Assembly: GCA_003499585.1 (NCBI GenBank)
Contig: DNSU01000117.1
Span: forward strand, 1-9,287
DNA from: Cyanobacteria bacterium UBA9579
Lineage (GTDB): Bacteria > Cyanobacteriota > Vampirovibrionia > Gastranaerophilales > UBA9579
Length of the DNA: 9,287 nucleotides
Direction of reading: 5' to 3'
Part shown: one piece after another, positions 7,282 through 9,287 of the stretch
How positions within the stretch are numbered: the first letter of the stretch is position 1
Layout of the letters: every line of letters begins with the position of its first letter
Notes under the pieces: generated by a model
What the model was told of the DNA's origin: nothing
Database searches by the model: none
The model's input: only the letters and a program-made list of their open reading frames with translations
Position numbers and translations under genes: made by a program

Positions 7282-7300
7282 AAATATTATAATAGGTTAA

Positions 7301-7396
7301 AAAGCAAACTTTAAAGGACATGGTGAACACATAAAAGATAGAAATAAGTATAGCTAATATAGTTACCTACATGAGCAAGCTGCAATGGAAATCTAA
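7301..7396 (+). pseudogene. Possible coding debris, frame interrupted by a stop
   Basis: One frame reads KANFKGHGEHIKDRNKYS, a TAA at 7355-7357, then YSYLHEQAAMEI and a second TAA at 7394-7396. The residue mix looks protein-like rather than random AT-rich translation, but no start or ribosome binding site is present and I cannot assign a family. It may be a decayed gene end left by recombination next to the recombinase gene. Confidence 0.2.
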
Positions 7397-7483
7397 TGAT
7401 ATAATGTGGTTTTGGCATTTTTTATAAATATTTTTGATTTATAAGATATAATAGAAAAATAATAAATAAAGGTAATAATCACC

Positions 7484-7795
7484 ATGCCAGACAAAAAAAT
7501 ATTAGATAAGATAATAAACGCTATTCTTCAGGTTATTATACCTGATAAAATTATCTTGTTTGGCTCTCAAGCTAGAGGTGAAGCTAAACATGATAGTGAT
7601 TATGATATTTTAGTGATTAAATCAGGAGTTGAACATAGAAGAAAAACTGCTCAAGAAATACACAAAAAGCTGGTTGGAACCAGTACTAATGTAGACATAA
7701 TAATCGAAACTCCTGAAAGACTAGAAAAATATAAAGATATAGCTGACTATATCTATAAATCTATTCTAGATGAAGGAATTGTTATTTATGGATAA
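7484..7795 (+). CDS. MNT-type minimal nucleotidyltransferase (antitoxin of a MNT/HEPN pair)
   Basis: The product is 103 residues, typical of minimal nucleotidyltransferases. The GS-x10-D-x-D signature is exact: Gly27-Ser28 in LFGSQARG, Asp39 and Asp41 in DSDYDILV, with a third acidic residue Asp71 in NVDIII. In MntA/HepT-type systems such enzymes add AMP to the partner HEPN toxin and so neutralise it; that function is taken from the family. The ATG at 7484 has AAAGG (7468-7472) 11 nt upstream. A TATAAT at 7447-7452 could be the -10 box, without a convincing -35. The next gene starts inside the last codons of this one, so the two are translationally coupled. The order antitoxin then toxin is seen here. 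Confidence 0.85.
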   Translation: MPDKKILDKIINAILQVIIPDKIILFGSQARGEAKHDSDYDILVIKSGVEHRRKTAQEIHKKLVGTSTNVDIIIETPERLEKYKDIADYIYKSILDEGIVIYG

Positions 7796-8186
7796 TTTCT
7801 CTAACCCTAAAGTATGGCTCAGAAATGCTAAAGGACACCTTTTGAAGGGTGAAGATTCTTCTTATAGGGATTTAAGAGATATACCTATCGAGCTTTTATG
7901 TTTTGATCTTCAACAATGTGTTGAAAAATCTATGAAAGCCGTTCTCGTAAAAAATAAAATCAGATTTAACAGAAGTCATGATATTACTTATTTAATAGAT
8001 TTATTGATAAATAATAAAATTAATCTGCCAGAATATATTAAAAATGAAGCTCCTGCTATGACCCAGTATGCTTCTGAAACAAGATATCCAGGAGACTGGG
8101 AACCAATAACTGATGAAGAATATAAAGAAGCTGTAAAAATAGCAGAAAAAGTTTATAGCTGGGCTGAAAAGCAGATAAAAGAATAA
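7788..8186 (+). CDS. HEPN-domain protein (probable toxin of the MNT/HEPN pair)
   Basis: From the ATG at 7788 the product is 132 residues, mostly helical. The HEPN ribonuclease motif R-x4-H is present as Arg59-FNRS-His64, followed by DITYLIDLL, and later MTQYASETRYPGDW, both typical of this HEPN family. HEPN toxins of this kind cleave RNA; the target is unknown. An in-frame ATG at 7770 would add six residues, but the AAGGA at 7773-7777 lies 10 nt before the 7788 ATG and within the alternative start, so 7788 is preferred. It overlaps the nucleotidyltransferase gene by 8 bp, which supports tight coupling of toxin and antitoxin. Confidence 0.82.
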   Translation: MDNFSNPKVWLRNAKGHLLKGEDSSYRDLRDIPIELLCFDLQQCVEKSMKAVLVKNKIRFNRSHDITYLIDLLINNKINLPEYIKNEAPAMTQYASETRYPGDWEPITDEEYKEAVKIAEKVYSWAEKQIKE

Positions 8187-8205
8187 CTTTCATTATACTA
8201 TATTG

Positions 8206-8322
8206 GTGAACCTTAAAATTACAAGCTGGCTGAATACAGGGATAAGCTGTACATGGGCTGAAGTAGTTTTGGATTTGAGACGGTATAATGCGGAATTTCA
8301 GGACTTTAAAGAGATAAAGTAA
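8206..8322 (+). pseudogene. Possible short gene or C-terminal gene fragment
   Basis: A frame from a GTG at 8206 to a TAA at 8320-8322 gives 38 residues, including TSWLNTGISCTWAEVVLDLR and RYNAEFQDF. It is richer in G+C and in Trp/Cys/Arg codons than the surrounding AT-rich DNA and looks like real protein sequence. There is no Shine-Dalgarno before the GTG, so this is more likely a gene fragment than a gene. The family is unknown. Confidence 0.25.
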
Positions 8323-8334
8323 AGTTGTTTTTTT
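8303..8334 (+). terminator. Weak terminator candidate after the toxin-antitoxin pair
   Basis: ACTTTA (8303-8308) pairs with TAAAGT (8315-8320) and a run of seven T follows at 8328-8334. The stem is AT-only apart from one pair and the T-run is 7 nt away, so efficiency is doubtful. Confidence 0.2.
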
Positions 8335-8378
8335 ACATCTTTAATTTCTATTTTGTGAATCCCAAAGAACCCCAGTTA

Positions 8379-9059
8379 TCAATCTTTTTCAGATTTAAAA
8401 AGAGGATATAGTAGATATAAGTTTATTATGGAGAAAACTGTCCTTTGTGACACCTTACATTTAGCTGCAATTTTTGCCTGACTTAAGTTTTTGTTGAAAT
8501 ATAGTTCTAATATATCTAATATCATTTCATCGCTGTTTGTTCTTGTATTTCTATTTTTATCACAGTTATTTTTGTATTCTATTGATAAAGATTCAGATTC
8601 ATCCAGGGCAGAATGTTTTTCTGAAATAACAGGTACAAGGTTACTTATATGATTATCACCCTTATTCTTTATATATTTCTCTTCTAAAACTTGGTGTTGT
8701 CCTATACGTTCTATAGTTACTATATGGTTGTCTGATGAAATTTGTGTATTGTACGCTACTGGAAAAATCATTTTGACGTACAACCCTTGAGTATTCAGAG
8801 ATTCCATTATCATCTTGGCTCTACAGCTATAGAGTTGCGTTGTATCGTCATAACCAATCGAGCTGGTACTGTGTACCCATATGTCTAATTTACCGCCATC
8901 AGCTTCAACAGCTGAAATGGCATTTCCCATGCCATAATTTTCCATAAGATTTTTAAGCAAAAGCTCTTTTGTGGCTGCAGAATTGCAATCGTAAGGATAA
9001 AACATACCAGCGCAGCCTGTTAATAAGCAGAATAGAGGTAGTAATACTAACTTCTTCAT
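8379..9059 (-). CDS. Lipoprotein with degenerate OmpA-like core and helix-turn-helix-like C-terminal tail
   Basis: The product is 226 residues. MKKLVLLPLFCLLTGC is a lipoprotein signal peptide with the lipid-accepting Cys16. Residues about 57-118 resemble an OmpA-like peptidoglycan-binding core: KLDIWVHS, then DTTQLYSCRAKMIMESL matching the N-x2-LS-x2-RA-x2-V-x3-L helix, with Arg80 kept but the usual peptidoglycan-binding Asp replaced (VHST instead of GHTD). Residues about 120-175 are a polar linker. Residues 176-217 (LELYFNKNLSQAKIAAKC, then KVSQRTVFSIINLY) look like a helix-turn-helix, which is unexpected on a lipoprotein. The start has AGGAG (9068-9072) 8 nt upstream, overlapping the stop codon of the membrane protein gene before it. 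The pair probably forms an operon. The role is unknown; the envelope location is inferred. Confidence 0.65.
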   Translation of the reverse strand: MKKLVLLPLFCLLTGCAGMFYPYDCNSAATKELLLKNLMENYGMGNAISAVEADGGKLDIWVHSTSSIGYDDTTQLYSCRAKMIMESLNTQGLYVKMIFPVAYNTQISSDNHIVTIERIGQHQVLEEKYIKNKGDNHISNLVPVISEKHSALDESESLSIEYKNNCDKNRNTRTNSDEMILDILELYFNKNLSQAKIAAKCKVSQRTVFSIINLYLLYPLFKSEKD

Positions 9060-9070
9060 TCACACAGCTC

Positions 9071-9287
9071 CTATACCAACTCATCAAGTTTATTAACCAT
9101 ATAGTTAAAATAATAGATATTGAAAATGACCAGGTAGAGTTTATTAAACGTATGATCATAGCCAGTAGCTCTTTTGACACTTGTCTCTAGCAAATCTGCC
9201 ATTTTAAAGAGAATATAAACCATAAAGGCTATGCTGGTAATAGATACTGCTATTAAAACTGTCTGAAATGAATTAACCCCGATGCAG
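9071..9287 (-). CDS. Membrane protein, C-terminal part (start outside window)
   Basis: The minus strand is open from the right edge to a TAG at 9071-9073, giving the last 71 residues. A transmembrane helix is clear near the left end of the visible part (FQTVLIAVSITSIAFMVYIL), followed by a polar stretch (KMADLLETSVKRATGYDH) and an aromatic segment (LYLVIFNIYYFNYMVNKLDE). The stop codon overlaps the ribosome binding site of the lipoprotein gene, which starts 11 nt on, so the two genes are almost certainly co-transcribed. I do not recognise the family; an envelope complex with the lipoprotein is plausible from context only. Confidence 0.6.
   Translation of the reverse strand, partial: CIGVNSFQTVLIAVSITSIAFMVYILFKMADLLETSVKRATGYDHTFNKLYLVIFNIYYFNYMVNKLDELV

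Noticed and set aside
8953..9190. Short frames on both strands around the lipoprotein start (8953-9180 minus, 8969-9190 plus)
   Set aside because: They conflict with the lipoprotein signal peptide and with the membrane protein C-terminus, which share a well-placed ribosome binding site and stop.

Overview
The window comes from an AT-rich Gram-negative bacterium. Evidence for an outer membrane and type I secretion is a lipobox lipoprotein and a very large RTX (haemolysin-type calcium-binding) protein with no N-terminal signal peptide. Ribosome binding sites are ordinary AGGAG types. The genus cannot be fixed from the sequence; AT-rich gut or host-associated lineages would fit, but that is inference.

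Layout. Positions 1-4636 (minus strand) hold the first 1545 codons of a giant RTX protein whose C-terminus lies outside the window. It is built of about a dozen related RTX modules, two haemolysin-type calcium-binding-related modules, and, unusually, a papain-fold C39-like cysteine peptidase domain (about 860-1480) between repeat blocks. A promoter lies just upstream of it. Upstream again (4856-5050) is the decayed C-terminal end of a second gene that looks like an RTX-type secreted protein. After a gene-free stretch with a tRNA T-arm-like segment come a LysE-family amino acid/metabolite exporter (5316-5951, minus) and a 25-residue small ORF with a strong ribosome binding site (6041-6118, minus).

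The intergenic region 6119-6426 separates these leftward genes from a rightward XerC/D-like tyrosine recombinase (6427-7281). It is dense in dyad symmetries: a perfect 12-bp inverted repeat brackets a good sigma-70 promoter, and a second perfect 8-bp inverted repeat overlaps that promoter. This fits either an autoregulated recombinase operator or a very small invertible promoter.

Downstream are coding debris, a minimal nucleotidyltransferase/HEPN toxin-antitoxin pair (7484-8186), another possible gene remnant, and then a leftward two-gene unit: a membrane protein entering from the right edge (9071-9287) followed by a lipoprotein with a degenerate OmpA-like core and an unexpected helix-turn-helix-like tail (8379-9059).

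Taken together, the left half is a surface/secreted-protein locus. The centre and right look like an accessory region with recombinase, toxin-antitoxin pair and gene fragments. The observations most worth following are the peptidase embedded in the RTX protein and the inverted-repeat-flanked promoter next to the recombinase.
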